From: Acetivibrio sp964564015
Lineage (GTDB): Bacteria; Bacillota; Clostridia; Acetivibrionales; Acetivibrionaceae
NCBI GenBank assembly: GCA_964564015.1
Contig: CAZLZR010000008.1
Location: 37,077 to 101,076, forward strand
Direction: 5' to 3'
Length of the DNA: 64,000 bases
Below, piece after piece: positions 27,520 through 36,433 of this stretch (positions are counted from its first letter, which is position 1; each line of letters begins with the position of its first letter). The translations under genes were made by a program, and so were the position numbers. The notes beneath the pieces were generated by a model, which did not search any database, was not told where the DNA came from, and saw nothing but the letters and a program-made list of their open reading frames with translations.

Positions 27520-29025
27520 TTATGTCAATGAGCATTTCTCTTCTGCATATCCCTCTGTCAACTCAATGCAATCTGTCTCGATAATATTCTCTTCATTATT
27601 TATTTCGGTATGAATCTCTTTGTTGTTTTCATTTATAAAGCCATTTCTGAGCAGTCCGAGCAAAACAAAAAATACCGGCATAACGCTCATAGCACCAAAG
27701 TTGAAAGCAGCTTGCATAAGATAACCGGTCAATCCCAGAAAAATTGCAAGCATCTCGGGCTTCATATCACCTTTTTTCCTAAGCCATGGTACAAAAATCG
27801 AAAGTATAAACCACAGATAAAATATAAGTGCCGGAATCCCCATAGTTGTAGCATATTCCAGATATTCGCTATGGACTTTATCAAAATACCCCACTCCACT
27901 TAACTCAGGATGCTGCCTGTAATCTTCTTGTCCTAAAACCGTAACGAAAGCAAAGCAGTCAGGTCCCACCCCAAATACAGGGTTTCGTGCAATTTCTTTT
28001 AACGCCCTTCCATATATATATAATCTTGAACTTCCAAGCTGCTCCATATTTCCGTTGCTTGCCTCTATAAACTGACTCTTCAAGGAATAGTAGCGGCCAA
28101 TAATTTGCCCACCTCCTGTAAAATCCAAAACCATCAATGCAATAACAAAAGTAACGGCAACTATGGCTAGTTTTTTTGAATACTTTTTTATATCCTTTCT
28201 GAAAAACCAGATGCTAAGTACCATAGCGCCTATAGTTCCCATCCATGCAATACGAGTTAGAGATACTATCAACCCTACGTATGATAAAACTAATGCTATA
28301 TAGTAGAACACATTTTTTTCAGATCCTTTATTTTTCATAAACATAACAAATGCAATAATAGTAGGAACTACAAAATATGCTCCCGCTGTGTTCCTATTAC
28401 CTAATGTTCCTCGTGAAACGCCCGGAGTTATCCTTGCATTGTAAAAATACTTCATAACAAGATTTAAAGGTTCATATCCATAATAATTAAACAGGGAATG
28501 GACGGTACAGATAAAAACAGTAATAAATAAAGCAACAAGTATTTTGCCAACATACTTTGGTTTTATCATATTAACAGCGAATGTGAAAACAACCCCATAA
28601 CAAAAATATGCCAAAAAACCTTGCCACCTCAAGGGATACCCTGTGAAAGCAACTGCCGAATCCTGTGCAAAGAAAATAGATATTAATATCCATACATTAA
28701 AAAGCACAAGTGGAAGACTAATTTTTATATGCTGTTTTCTTGCTATTGCTTTAAATCCCATTATTGTAATCATAAACATTGAAATAACAATCAAGAATAT
28801 CAGCTTGTAATACCCGGTGAAATCCAGAAAATACCATGTATTTACCGGTGTGTTAACCACCTTTGGAATTGCAATGAGAGGTAACACAGCAACTACAAAA
28901 ACCAACAAGATATAAGATATTGAATCAATCTGCTGCTCTTCAGTTTTGGAAAATTCAATTTGTTTGGTTAACTTCTCTAAAATTTTAATAGTAAAACCCC
29001 CTCTTGTATAAATAATTCTATCCAA
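27520..29025 (-). CDS. O-antigen ligase/polymerase-like membrane protein (Wzy_C)
   Basis: A polytopic membrane protein of about 500 residues with roughly 11-12 hydrophobic helices and a periplasm-type loop. The family region is RGTLGNRNTAGAYFVVPT followed by RLYIYGRALKEIARNPVFGVGPDCF. Such proteins polymerise or ligate surface polysaccharide. The start is unusual: the only annotated-type codon is TTG 29025 with a poor ribosome site, whereas AGAGGGGG lies seven bases before an in-frame ATT at 28989. It overlaps the end of the upstream AIR-synthase-like gene. Confidence 0.82.
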   Translation of the reverse strand: MDRIIYTRGGFTIKILEKLTKQIEFSKTEEQQIDSISYILLVFVVAVLPLIAIPKVVNTPVNTWYFLDFTGYYKLIFLIVISMFMITIMGFKAIARKQHIKISLPLVLFNVWILISIFFAQDSAVAFTGYPLRWQGFLAYFCYGVVFTFAVNMIKPKYVGKILVALFITVFICTVHSLFNYYGYEPLNLVMKYFYNARITPGVSRGTLGNRNTAGAYFVVPTIIAFVMFMKNKGSEKNVFYYIALVLSYVGLIVSLTRIAWMGTIGAMVLSIWFFRKDIKKYSKKLAIVAVTFVIALMVLDFTGGGQIIGRYYSLKSQFIEASNGNMEQLGSSRLYIYGRALKEIARNPVFGVGPDCFAFVTVLGQEDYRQHPELSGVGYFDKVHSEYLEYATTMGIPALIFYLWFILSIFVPWLRKKGDMKPEMLAIFLGLTGYLMQAAFNFGAMSVMPVFFVLLGLLRNGFINENNKEIHTEINNEENIIETDCIELTEGYAEEKCSLT

Positions 29026-30001
29026 CTACTTTATACAACTCGTCCGATAAAGGCTCTGTTATATCTATACATCCCTCTTCCAACACAAGCCTTTTTTCCA
29101 AGGTATTGGTTATCTGACCGATTATAGTAGCCTTTATTCCCTCACCTTCCAACAACTTCACCAGTTCACTGCCATTCTTGCAGGTAATAACCATACAACC
29201 GCTTGAAATAAGCTTTAAGGGATCGATACTATAAATTCTGCAAAGCTTCGAAGTCTCCTCCATTATGGGTATTCGGTCATGGTAAACCAAAGCGCCCTTT
29301 CCGGATGCTTCTGTCACTTCCCAGATTGCACCAAGGACTCCTCCTTCCGTTATATCGTGCATTGAATTTACACCAAACCTTCCTGCTAGGATCCCTTCCT
29401 TTACAACACTTATATTTTTAACTAAAGCTTTTGATCTCTCAAGAACGTCTTTTTCTATTTTGCTATATAGTTCTTCCTCTTTATCATGAGCAATTATTGC
29501 AGTTCCTTCAATACCCGCATATTTGGTAATAATGATGTCATCACCATCCTGAGCTCCTGATGTTGTTACAAGCTTGTCCTTTAATACATTTCCCACTGCC
29601 GTAGTAATAATTACAAAACGGTTGACAGCAGAGGTAACTTCTGTGTGTCCACCAATAATATCTACATTAAGGGAATTGGCAGTATCACATATTTGAGACA
29701 TTACCAACTCGAGTTCATATTCTGTTACCCTTGGTGGCACAAGAATAGTAACAAGCAACCCAAGAGGCTCAGCACCACATGATGCAACATCATTGCATGA
29801 AATATGTACAGCTAAACTTCCTACCTCGTTTATTGCACCGGTTATCGGGTCTGATGACAACACACATACATTATCCCCAAAATCAACCGCACAGCAATCT
29901 TCTCCCACTTTAGGTCTTACAAGTATTTCCTTTCTGCTTGCCTTTATCTTGTCAAGAATAACTTCTTTTAAAACGGTATTCGGAATCTTTCCTATTTCCA
30001 T
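29018..30001 (-). CDS. AIR synthase-related protein (HypE/ThiL/PurM superfamily)
   Basis: 327 residues with the two-domain AIR synthase fold. VGEDCCAVDFG and SSDPITGAINEVGSLAVHISCNDVASCGAEPLG form the ATP/metal-binding N-terminal region, and DIIGGHTEVT and HDITEGGVLGAIWE follow. It resembles HypE but lacks the C-terminal cysteine tail that HypE carbamoylates, and no hyp genes are nearby. It is therefore probably not a hydrogenase maturation protein. Start after GGAGG; likely co-transcribed with the overlapping polymerase gene. Confidence 0.82.
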   Translation of the reverse strand: MEIGKIPNTVLKEVILDKIKASRKEILVRPKVGEDCCAVDFGDNVCVLSSDPITGAINEVGSLAVHISCNDVASCGAEPLGLLVTILVPPRVTEYELELVMSQICDTANSLNVDIIGGHTEVTSAVNRFVIITTAVGNVLKDKLVTTSGAQDGDDIIITKYAGIEGTAIIAHDKEEELYSKIEKDVLERSKALVKNISVVKEGILAGRFGVNSMHDITEGGVLGAIWEVTEASGKGALVYHDRIPIMEETSKLCRIYSIDPLKLISSGCMVITCKNGSELVKLLEGEGIKATIIGQITNTLEKRLVLEEGCIDITEPLSDELYKVVG

Positions 30002-30062
30002 ATTGCCTCCTGACTGATTTGATAAAACTGTCCAATAACAAATTCATAATCTATAATAACAT

Positions 30063-30088
30063 AAAAAATAGCTCATATTAAGAGCTAA
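30063..30088 (-). terminator. Terminator after the DUF2225 gene
   Basis: A small hairpin with stem TAGCTC / GAGCTA is followed on the minus strand by six T residues. It lies about 30 bases past the DUF2225 stop. Confidence 0.6.
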
Positions 30089-30116
30089 TTTTATACTTTT
30101 TTTAGAAACAATATTT

Positions 30117-30803
30117 TCAAATAGCCTTTTTATCCTTTTCCCTCTGTTCTCTAGCCATATGATACTGTTCTCTTGCCATCTCAATGAGAACCTTGTTAGC
30201 TTTTGCATCGGGTGAGCTTATGAGCTTATTAAACCAAATAATTGAGCTCTCCAGATCACCAATCCTTCTGTTTAGTTCTGCTATTAAATACATACATGTA
30301 AACTCATCAAGCTTATTTATAGGAAAGGTTTCTTTATCATATGCTTCAGCATAAAATCTCAAAGCATGTTTTAGAAACTCATTTTCTTTTTCGTCGTTAT
30401 TTAATCTATAAAGCCATGCAATTCTAATACAAACCTTTGCCAGGTCACTGGCTTTTGCGTTCATCTTCTGCAGATTATACAGAGCCAGCTTAAACGTTTC
30501 CAAGGCAGTTTCTATATTTCTTTCGCCATTAAACTTCCTGCTTTTCCAAAAGGGTGAAATACTCTTCTTTATTTTCTTAGCTTCCTCATCCGTAAGTTCT
30601 TCAAACCTTTCTCCCTGAGCTGCATATCCGCAGTGTTCACACACCCACACGTCATACAGAATCGGATTTATACCCTCATAGTATATACAAAAATCCGTGT
30701 CTTTTGATTTTATTACGCAAGCTTTAGACCTGACTTTTGTTACTTCAATTTTCTTTTTACAAGCAGGACATATAAGTTCTTTGACATATAAGGAATCATT
30801 CAT
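30117..30803 (-). CDS. DUF2225-family zinc protein with TPR-like tail
   Basis: 228 residues. A zinc-ribbon N-terminus with CPAC near residue 12 and CEHCG near residue 55 (DVWVCEHCGYAA) matches DUF2225. The C-terminal half is a run of helical repeats (KVCIRIAWLYRLNNDE, CMYLIAELNRRIGDLESSIIWFNKLI) that read as TPR-like. Cytoplasmic, no signal peptide. Start after GAGGGG. It lies between a VanW gene and the AIR-synthase-like gene on the same strand, but with its own terminator. Function unknown. Confidence 0.82.
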   Translation of the reverse strand: MNDSLYVKELICPACKKKIEVTKVRSKACVIKSKDTDFCIYYEGINPILYDVWVCEHCGYAAQGERFEELTDEEAKKIKKSISPFWKSRKFNGERNIETALETFKLALYNLQKMNAKASDLAKVCIRIAWLYRLNNDEKENEFLKHALRFYAEAYDKETFPINKLDEFTCMYLIAELNRRIGDLESSIIWFNKLISSPDAKANKVLIEMAREQYHMAREQREKDKKAI

Positions 30804-30848
30804 TTAAACCCCTCATTTTCCTTAAGATTTGTACACTTTTCTCCCGGA

Positions 30849-32231
30849 TTACATTGCAGCTTCCATTGATATTTGTCTATAGTAATTAGGACTTACCCTT
30901 ATTACCCCTCTTACAGCCTGATATATATCCTCCGATATTTTTTCCCTCTCTATCATCTTATTATTCTCATCATAGGTTTCTCGATACACAACTACCTTGC
31001 GACCTGTAACAGCACTCTTGTCTACAACTACCTGACCTTCAGGAACAGTCGGGTCAACCAGAACAATATCTTTCTCAGGTGAAATCTCTTTAACCACTAC
31101 TGACTTAAGCCTGACACTTTGCAAGCTATCATCCTTTTTCCCTACAATCTTTATAACAATTGAATTTCCGGATACTTGAGCACTAATGAGGACAGGGTAA
31201 TCTTTGTTGTTTCTGAATTTAAAATCTATATATCCCTCCGATATCGTTGCATCCTGCCCTGGCTGTACGTAACCTAAAGGCATGGAATGGGGTTTCCTCT
31301 CCACAACTTCAAGTTTCGTTTTCAATACAGCAACATAAAGAGTTGTTGTCACCTGACATACACCACCGCCAACTCCTTCCAAATACTTGCCTTTTATAAT
31401 GACCGGTGCATTCCTGTAACCATTGCTGATACTTCTTGAGCCTAACATTTTATCCATTGAAAACTCGTCGCCGGGCAACAAGAGTTTATTGTTTATCCTC
31501 TCGCATGCTAATTTAATATTATAGGATCTATCTGTTTTTTGTGCATTAAAAGACGTAGAAAAGGAAGAAATAACTTTATCTATTGCAGAAATCTGATGGT
31601 ATTGAATTCTCGGCAAAATATTTTCCACCTTTAATTCAATTGGTGAAAATTTTCTCTCCATTAGTATATTTTCTATCATATCCAAATTCTTGTCAATGTC
31701 TATTTTTTTCCCTATAACTTCCTTATTGAACTTTACTGTCCCATTATTAAACGTAGCTGAAGCATCTATTTCTTTTTGGTCAATTTCATTTTTTATGCCT
31801 TCCAATATGTTTCTTAGCTTTTTCCTATCAAATTTAGGGGCAATAAGTATATTTACACTTTGTCCCCTCACTTTATAAACATCCATAATGCGTTTAAAAA
31901 AGTTTCCTTCACGCCCGATCCTATAAGCCATCTCAATAGCGCCATCCGTTAAGAAACTATAGGAAATTTCGTTTAAGTCAATCAACCACTCTTTTTCTTC
32001 GTGTCTTAACACTATTCTGCTTCCACTAACTGTCTTGTTGAGTTCTTCCTGAATAATTTCTTTTGCCTTAGCCTTATCTATTCCTGCTACATTAATATTT
32101 TCAATCCTCACACCCTTGTAAAATGTCTTCTGGTTCAAAATCCAAGCAGAAAAAAGTATGACTGCCATATTTACCAATAATATAGTGCCAATTATTATAG
32201 TTATCTTTTTAGATGCTATATTTTGTAACAT
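30849..32231 (-). CDS. VanW-family cell-surface protein
   Basis: About 460 residues. One N-terminal membrane anchor (about 8-30), a peptidoglycan-binding-like PG_binding_4 region (about 35-220), then the VanW domain, marked by LLPGDEFSMDKMLGSR and GGGVCQVTTTLYVAVL, and a C-terminal stretch resembling a G5 domain. Probably acts at the outside of the membrane on the wall. The ATG at 32231 is preferred: it has GAAGGT upstream and begins the anchor, while the frame start at 32285 adds an unlikely leader. VanW is not a resistance gene by itself. Confidence 0.87.
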   Translation of the reverse strand: MLQNIASKKITIIIGTILLVNMAVILFSAWILNQKTFYKGVRIENINVAGIDKAKAKEIIQEELNKTVSGSRIVLRHEEKEWLIDLNEISYSFLTDGAIEMAYRIGREGNFFKRIMDVYKVRGQSVNILIAPKFDRKKLRNILEGIKNEIDQKEIDASATFNNGTVKFNKEVIGKKIDIDKNLDMIENILMERKFSPIELKVENILPRIQYHQISAIDKVISSFSTSFNAQKTDRSYNIKLACERINNKLLLPGDEFSMDKMLGSRSISNGYRNAPVIIKGKYLEGVGGGVCQVTTTLYVAVLKTKLEVVERKPHSMPLGYVQPGQDATISEGYIDFKFRNNKDYPVLISAQVSGNSIVIKIVGKKDDSLQSVRLKSVVVKEISPEKDIVLVDPTVPEGQVVVDKSAVTGRKVVVYRETYDENNKMIEREKISEDIYQAVRGVIRVSPNYYRQISMEAAM

Positions 32232-32402
32232 ATGAGTACCTTCTATAAAAAAATAATGTATGGATATCAATATTATTATTCTCAAAAATTCTGATAAAAA
32301 ACAAACTCAGCAATTTTTCTCATAAAAGATATCCACATATTATATAAATATTGTCCTGCATACCCATAATATTACACTTATCCAATATTTTAAGTTAATT
32401 GT

Positions 32403-33575
32403 CTATTTAAGAGCTATAACTTCCGTGTTTTCTATGGCTTTATCAATTAAGCCTTCCAGTTCGGCTTTTTTTTCAAACTGGAGTATTATCTCAAGCACCG
32501 GTTTTGTGTTGGGATGTTTAGCAACAAAAACCGTACAGCAATCTTCATAAGGAAGAATGGAAGTTTCAAAAGTACCTATCTTTCTTGCAATATCTATTAC
32601 TTCATTTTTGTCCATTCCTATTAATGGCCTGAATACCGGCATTTTTACTACGGAATTTGTTACATACAAGCTTTGTATTGTCTGACTTGCAACCTGACCA
32701 ACACTTTCTCCTGTGACAAGTGCCAGAGCTCCAACTTTTTCTGCTATCCTTTCTGCTATCGTCATCATTACTCTTCTCATAATTATTGTGAGCTGATCCT
32801 GTGGACATTTTTCGTTTATCTCAAGCTGGATATCAGTAAATGGTACTATGTGGAGATTCATTTTTATACCATACAACGTAAGAATTTTAGCAAGCTCAAT
32901 AACTTTTTCCTTTGCCCTTTCACTTGTATAAGGGTAACTATAGAAATGTACAGCATCAAGCTCTACCCCTCTTTTAGCAATCATCCAACCTGCAACAGGG
33001 CTGTCTATTCCTCCTGACAAAAGCAATACAGCCTTTCCGTTTGTACCTGTGGGCATACCGCAAACTGCCGGAATAATCTCCGAATAAATATAGGTGAATT
33101 CCCTTACCTCCACATAAAAAACAAATTCCGGATTTTTTACATCTACGGCTAATTCCGGGAAATTCTCAAGAATGTGTCCGCCAAGCTCTCTGCTGATTTC
33201 AGGGGAATCCATCGGAAAGCTTTTATTTCCTCTTTTCGTCTCAACTTTAAAGGTTTTATAGCCTTTTCTTGATAGCAAATCTTTTACCATAACTACCGAC
33301 TTCTCTTTCAAAACTTCATAGTCAGTTTCAATCTTCCAGACCGGACTTACGGAAACTATTCCAAAAACCTTTGTTAAAAGGTTTATCGCTTCATCAAAAT
33401 CGTAGTCCAAAGCTTCTGGCTCTATATATATTCTCGCCTGTGATTTAAATACACCGGCTTTTCCCAAAGAGTGAATTGCTTTTTTTATATTGTCAATCAG
33501 TTTTCTTTCAAATGTGGGTCTGTTCAAACCTTTAAGTAAAATCTCACCATACCTGACTAAAATAACCCTTTTCAT
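32403..33575 (-). CDS. thiI: tRNA 4-thiouridine synthetase ThiI
   Basis: ThiI adenylates U8 of tRNA for sulphur insertion. Domains: NFLD/THUMP (about 1-165) and the PP-loop ATPase (LLLSGGIDSPVAGWM near residue 183). Length 390 without the C-terminal rhodanese domain found in enterobacteria, as usual in Firmicutes. Sulphur is presumably delivered by the cysteine desulfurase encoded immediately upstream, whose stop codon overlaps the thiI ATG (ATGA). Confidence 0.95.
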   Translation of the reverse strand: MKRVILVRYGEILLKGLNRPTFERKLIDNIKKAIHSLGKAGVFKSQARIYIEPEALDYDFDEAINLLTKVFGIVSVSPVWKIETDYEVLKEKSVVMVKDLLSRKGYKTFKVETKRGNKSFPMDSPEISRELGGHILENFPELAVDVKNPEFVFYVEVREFTYIYSEIIPAVCGMPTGTNGKAVLLLSGGIDSPVAGWMIAKRGVELDAVHFYSYPYTSERAKEKVIELAKILTLYGIKMNLHIVPFTDIQLEINEKCPQDQLTIIMRRVMMTIAERIAEKVGALALVTGESVGQVASQTIQSLYVTNSVVKMPVFRPLIGMDKNEVIDIARKIGTFETSILPYEDCCTVFVAKHPNTKPVLEIILQFEKKAELEGLIDKAIENTEVIALK

Positions 33576-34735
33576 CTTTTTCCTCCACGTTTTATATTTA
33601 TTTTTGGTAAAATATCTTTCAATGCATTAATTGTCTCATCTATGTCTTCAATGGTATTAAAGCCAGAAAAGCTAAACCTCACAGCTCCGTCAATTTTATC
33701 TGGTTTCAGTCCTAACGCTTTAAGCACATGGCTATGCATATTCTTTCTTGAAGAACATGCAGAACCAGTAGAAACAAATATATTTTTCATCTCAAGGTGA
33801 TGCAGAAGAACTTCTGAACGAATATTGGCAAATGATACGTTTAAGATATATGGCGAAGAATCTTCAGGAGAAACAATGAATACATCTTCAGCCAATTCTT
33901 TTTTTAGTTCCTCAATAAAATGAGCTTTTAACACTCTACACTTTTCATAGTTCTCATCCAGTTTTTTGTACGTCATATCAGCTGCCATCCCAAAACCGCA
34001 AATACCTGAAACATTTTCAGTACCTGATCTCATAGAAGACTCCTGACCGCCACCGGAAAATAACGGACGAATTTTTATTCCCTTCCTTATGTATAAAGCA
34101 CCTACTCCCTTTGGGCCGTGAATTTTATGAGAACTCATCGACATTAAATCTATACCAAGCTTTCTGGGTAATATTCTCATTTTTCCATAAGCCTGTACAG
34201 CATCCACATGTATTACAGTGTCTCTGTTTATGCTATTTTTTATTTCCACAATATCACCCAATGGCTGTAAAGTTCCGATCTCATTATTAATATAAATTAT
34301 GCTGATTAAAGCAGTATCAGTATTTATAGCGCCTTTCAAACCACCAACATCAATTATCCCATTATTGTCTACTTCAAGAAAATCTACTCTATAGCCTCTC
34401 TCCATTAAAAGCTTGTACACTTCCAATACAGAAGGATGCTCAACCTTTGTGGTTATAACGTGCTTCCCTTTTCTTGGATTTGCTTCCAAATAACCTAGTA
34501 TGGCCAGATTGTTGGACTCAGTCCCCCCCGATGTAAAATAAATTTCCTGACCTTCAGCACCTAAAGATTTTGCTATTGCTTCCCGTGCGCTTTTTATATG
34601 CTTTTCTGCCTCCAGGCCTTTAGTGTGCATTGATGATGGGTTTCCATATACATTTTTATTTATTTCACTAATATACTCGATAACCTCATCATACGGTCTT
34701 GTAGTTGCACTATTATCAAGGTATATATCCCTCAT
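33572..34735 (-). CDS. Cysteine desulfurase (NifS/IscS family, NifZ-like partner of ThiI)
   Basis: PLP enzyme releasing sulphur from cysteine as a protein persulfide. YLDNSATTRP at the N-terminus, the PLP lysine in SMSSHKIHGPKG and the reactive Cys in STGSACSSRKNMHSH are visible. Length 387. The ATG at 34735 follows AAAGAGGGAGATA; the frame start seven codons earlier has no site. Translational coupling to thiI (4-base overlap) makes tRNA thiolation the likely main role, as for Bacillus NifZ. Confidence 0.93.
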   Translation of the reverse strand: MRDIYLDNSATTRPYDEVIEYISEINKNVYGNPSSMHTKGLEAEKHIKSAREAIAKSLGAEGQEIYFTSGGTESNNLAILGYLEANPRKGKHVITTKVEHPSVLEVYKLLMERGYRVDFLEVDNNGIIDVGGLKGAINTDTALISIIYINNEIGTLQPLGDIVEIKNSINRDTVIHVDAVQAYGKMRILPRKLGIDLMSMSSHKIHGPKGVGALYIRKGIKIRPLFSGGGQESSMRSGTENVSGICGFGMAADMTYKKLDENYEKCRVLKAHFIEELKKELAEDVFIVSPEDSSPYILNVSFANIRSEVLLHHLEMKNIFVSTGSACSSRKNMHSHVLKALGLKPDKIDGAVRFSFSGFNTIEDIDETINALKDILPKINIKRGGKR

Positions 34736-34835
34736 TATATCTCCCTCTTTGCTCATTATCCATAGATATAAAACTTACAAAAGTTATTATTCCCTTACTC
34801 CTGTGCTTAAATTTTATACTAAAATATTCTAACAT

Positions 34836-34977
34836 ATCACAGCGGAAGCTGCAATTGCAGAGTAAAATCCGCTGTGATAAACAAACGTTCTGTTATTCTA
34901 TTCGTTCGCTTTACTCTCTTTCTAGAATAACAGTTTCACAGCGGAAGCTGCAATTAAAGAGTAAAATCCGCGTGAAT
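34836..34977. repeat. BIME-like cluster of three hairpins (family R5)
   Basis: Two near-identical units (34836-34878 and 34935-34977) each have arms TCACAGCGGA and TCCGC.GTGA around an almost identical inner sequence. Between them an 11-bp inverted repeat CTGTTATTCTA / TAGAATAACAG forms a third hairpin. The cluster lies about 100 bp upstream of the cysteine desulfurase start. It is non-coding. Confidence 0.7.
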
Positions 34978-34993
34978 TAATACTACATTATAC

Positions 34994-35036
34994 AAAAAAA
35001 TGCTCTACTCTAGGTTATATCCCAGTAAAGCATTTT
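34994..35036 (-). terminator. Terminator downstream of the PilZ gene
   Basis: A 12-bp imperfect stem (34998-35009 with 35024-35035) ends in seven T residues on the minus strand, about 165 bases past the PilZ stop. Confidence 0.7.
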
Positions 35037-35095
35037 ATACCTTTTATATTTTCTGTTAGTACCTATAATAAATTTATCTATAAAGCAGACGAGTC

Positions 35096-35150
35096 ACAAA
35101 CAGAGGCTGGTCGTTCCGCTGCGCTACAATGCTCGCCCATGCGACCTGGA
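35096..35150 (+). mobile_element. R1 core fragment, copy 5
   Basis: Only the GC-rich core of the R1 family is clear (GGCTGGTCGTTCCGCTGCGC through CATGCGACCTGG), with changes. Both ends are lost or too diverged. It abuts the R2 hairpin at 35151. Confidence 0.6.
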
Positions 35151-35203
35151 AGTGCATTTTTAACATTTTGAAAGACTAGAAATTAGTAATGTTAAAAAGC
35201 ACT
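35151..35203. repeat. AT-rich hairpin repeat, family R2, copy 2
   Basis: Arms 35153-35167 and 35188-35201 pair with one bulged A, as in copy 1. The loop is TTGAAAGACTAGAAATTAGT, close to that of the copy at 55571. The right arm runs into the stop codon of the PilZ gene. Confidence 0.65.
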
Positions 35204-35861
35204 AGTTATCGAAGTTTAGCCAGTTAAGATAGTGGTGCAGACACTTAAGATTTGATTCGGATATTCCCTTTATCTCTATGCCGTATTCGTAATAGCCGAT
35301 ACCTTTATTACGTCTCACAATTCCCCCTGTAAAAGTCATTTTGTTTGTTCTGTCAAGCACCACTTCAACCGTTAAATTCTCCTCAGTTGGTAAATACTCT
35401 GCACAGTTTATCTTAATTCCGCCTGAACTCATGTTCTTTACAACTCCAAACACCCGGTTTACAAACCCCGGTATAGTTATATTTGCCATCAGGCTTACAT
35501 AATATCTCGCATACTTTCTCAGATCCTTTAACTTTTCAGCATGGATTGTAGTAATAGTCATCTCCAGGGGGCTTATTGAGTGAATAGTATGTATTTCCCC
35601 ACTAATCACATACAATTCATCATTGCTGGAATAATTTATAACTACTGGATCCCTTGGAAAGAAGAAAGTCTCCTGTAATTCTTCCTTGGTAACCATTCTT
35701 ATTGTAGTGTCACTTTTATCTTCAACATAAGCATTTAAGAACTCAAACATCTTAAAGTGCTTTATCTCAAGACTTGTACCTACCTTCACCATTTTATTGA
35801 GGTTTTTTCCGGAGAACAAAGAAGAAATTCCTGTTTTTTCGTCCAAATTATATTTAGACAT
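35202..35861 (-). CDS. PilZ-domain protein (YcgR-like c-di-GMP receptor)
   Basis: About 219 residues. N-terminal YcgR-type beta domain (about 20-110) and C-terminal PilZ domain (about 112-215). The c-di-GMP motif RxxxR is RKYAR near residue 113, and the second motif is NMSSGGIK near 145, close to the consensus D/NxSxxG. This family commonly slows motility or alters surface secretion when c-di-GMP is high. The ATG at 35861 follows GAGGAG; the frame start 18 codons earlier is unsupported. It is transcribed divergently from a c-di-GMP riboswitch 360 bp away. Confidence 0.87.
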   Translation of the reverse strand: MSKYNLDEKTGISSLFSGKNLNKMVKVGTSLEIKHFKMFEFLNAYVEDKSDTTIRMVTKEELQETFFFPRDPVVINYSSNDELYVISGEIHTIHSISPLEMTITTIHAEKLKDLRKYARYYVSLMANITIPGFVNRVFGVVKNMSSGGIKINCAEYLPTEENLTVEVVLDRTNKMTFTGGIVRRNKGIGYYEYGIEIKGISESNLKCLHHYLNWLNFDN

Positions 35862-36133
35862 GACCCCACTCCTCTCAAAGGTATACTTATACGTGCAATA
35901 AATATTAACACTCATAATAATATATAAAGTTTTGTTGCAAACATAAAGAACATTTTTGAAATTAATTCTGTCACTGGGTATTAGATCTTGGTATACTAAC
36001 GAAATATTTCAAATTTAATTATATCATATTTCTACACAAATTAACATATATATAGAAAATTTTGCGAATTCGGAATACTGAAGTTTACGTCTAAAAAACA
36101 TTAATTTTTTACTATAAAATAATAAGAAAACAC

Positions 36134-36162
36134 TTTATTTCTTAATTCCCTTATGATATAAT
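36134..36162 (+). promoter_or_regulatory. Promoter of the riboswitch transcript
   Basis: TTTATT (36134-36139) and a perfect TATAAT (36157-36162) are 17 bp apart. Transcription would start near 36170, about 50 bases before the aptamer core. Confidence 0.5.
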
Positions 36163-36215
36163 AAGTATGTAATACAATATTTCCTCCCGATCACGGTATA
36201 AGGAGATATAAATAG

Positions 36216-36316
36216 TGACTTATGAAACAGGGCAAAGTCGTTGAAAGGCGACGACGCAAAGCTTTGGGTCTACGGTTTGAGGTAATTGCCTTAAACTACG
36301 ATCGCCAGGTTGCCAT
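36216..36316 (+). promoter_or_regulatory. c-di-GMP-I (GEMM-I) riboswitch aptamer
   Basis: The conserved blocks occur in order: ACAGGGCAAA, a GTCG..GAAA..CGAC stem with GNRA tetraloop, GACGCAAAGC, GGGTCTACGG, a variable stem, and GATCGCCAGGTTGCC. This is the class I cyclic-di-GMP aptamer with its tetraloop and receptor arms. It is on the plus strand with its own promoter. No plus-strand gene follows: recO lies antisense 140 bp downstream. The downstream sequence can form competing hairpins (see next entry). Confidence 0.92.
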
Positions 36317-36330
36317 TAAAAGTTCTGTTT

Positions 36331-36433
36331 ATACTCTTTTAAATAAAAAGGAAATAGGTCATAAATATTTCCTTATACCATTTTTTTATTGTTTACAGTA
36401 ATAAAGAGTATGTTTTCAACAGCTCTTTTTTTG
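36331..36433 (+). terminator. Riboswitch expression platform: alternative hairpins and terminator
   Basis: AAAGAG at 36403-36408 can pair with CTCTTT just before a seven-T run (terminator, weak 6-bp stem, 14-base loop). AAAGAGTAT at 36403-36411 can instead pair with ATACTCTTT at 36331-36339. A third AAGGAAATA..TATTTCCTT hairpin lies between. Mutually exclusive pairing of this kind is what a transcription-control switch needs. Confidence 0.5.

Noticed and set aside
29018..30001. hypE hydrogenase maturation gene
   Set aside because: The C-terminal cysteine tail required for carbamoylation is absent and no other hyp genes are nearby.
34705..34980. ORF through the triple hairpin region
   Set aside because: Its translation repeats the hairpin units and overlaps a real gene on the other strand.
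36222..36401. A 59-codon ORF across the riboswitch with a ribosome-site-like AAGGAGATA upstream
   Set aside because: It translates the conserved aptamer blocks into an Arg/Lys-rich peptide. The RNA motif explains the conservation, and spacing to the ATG is long.
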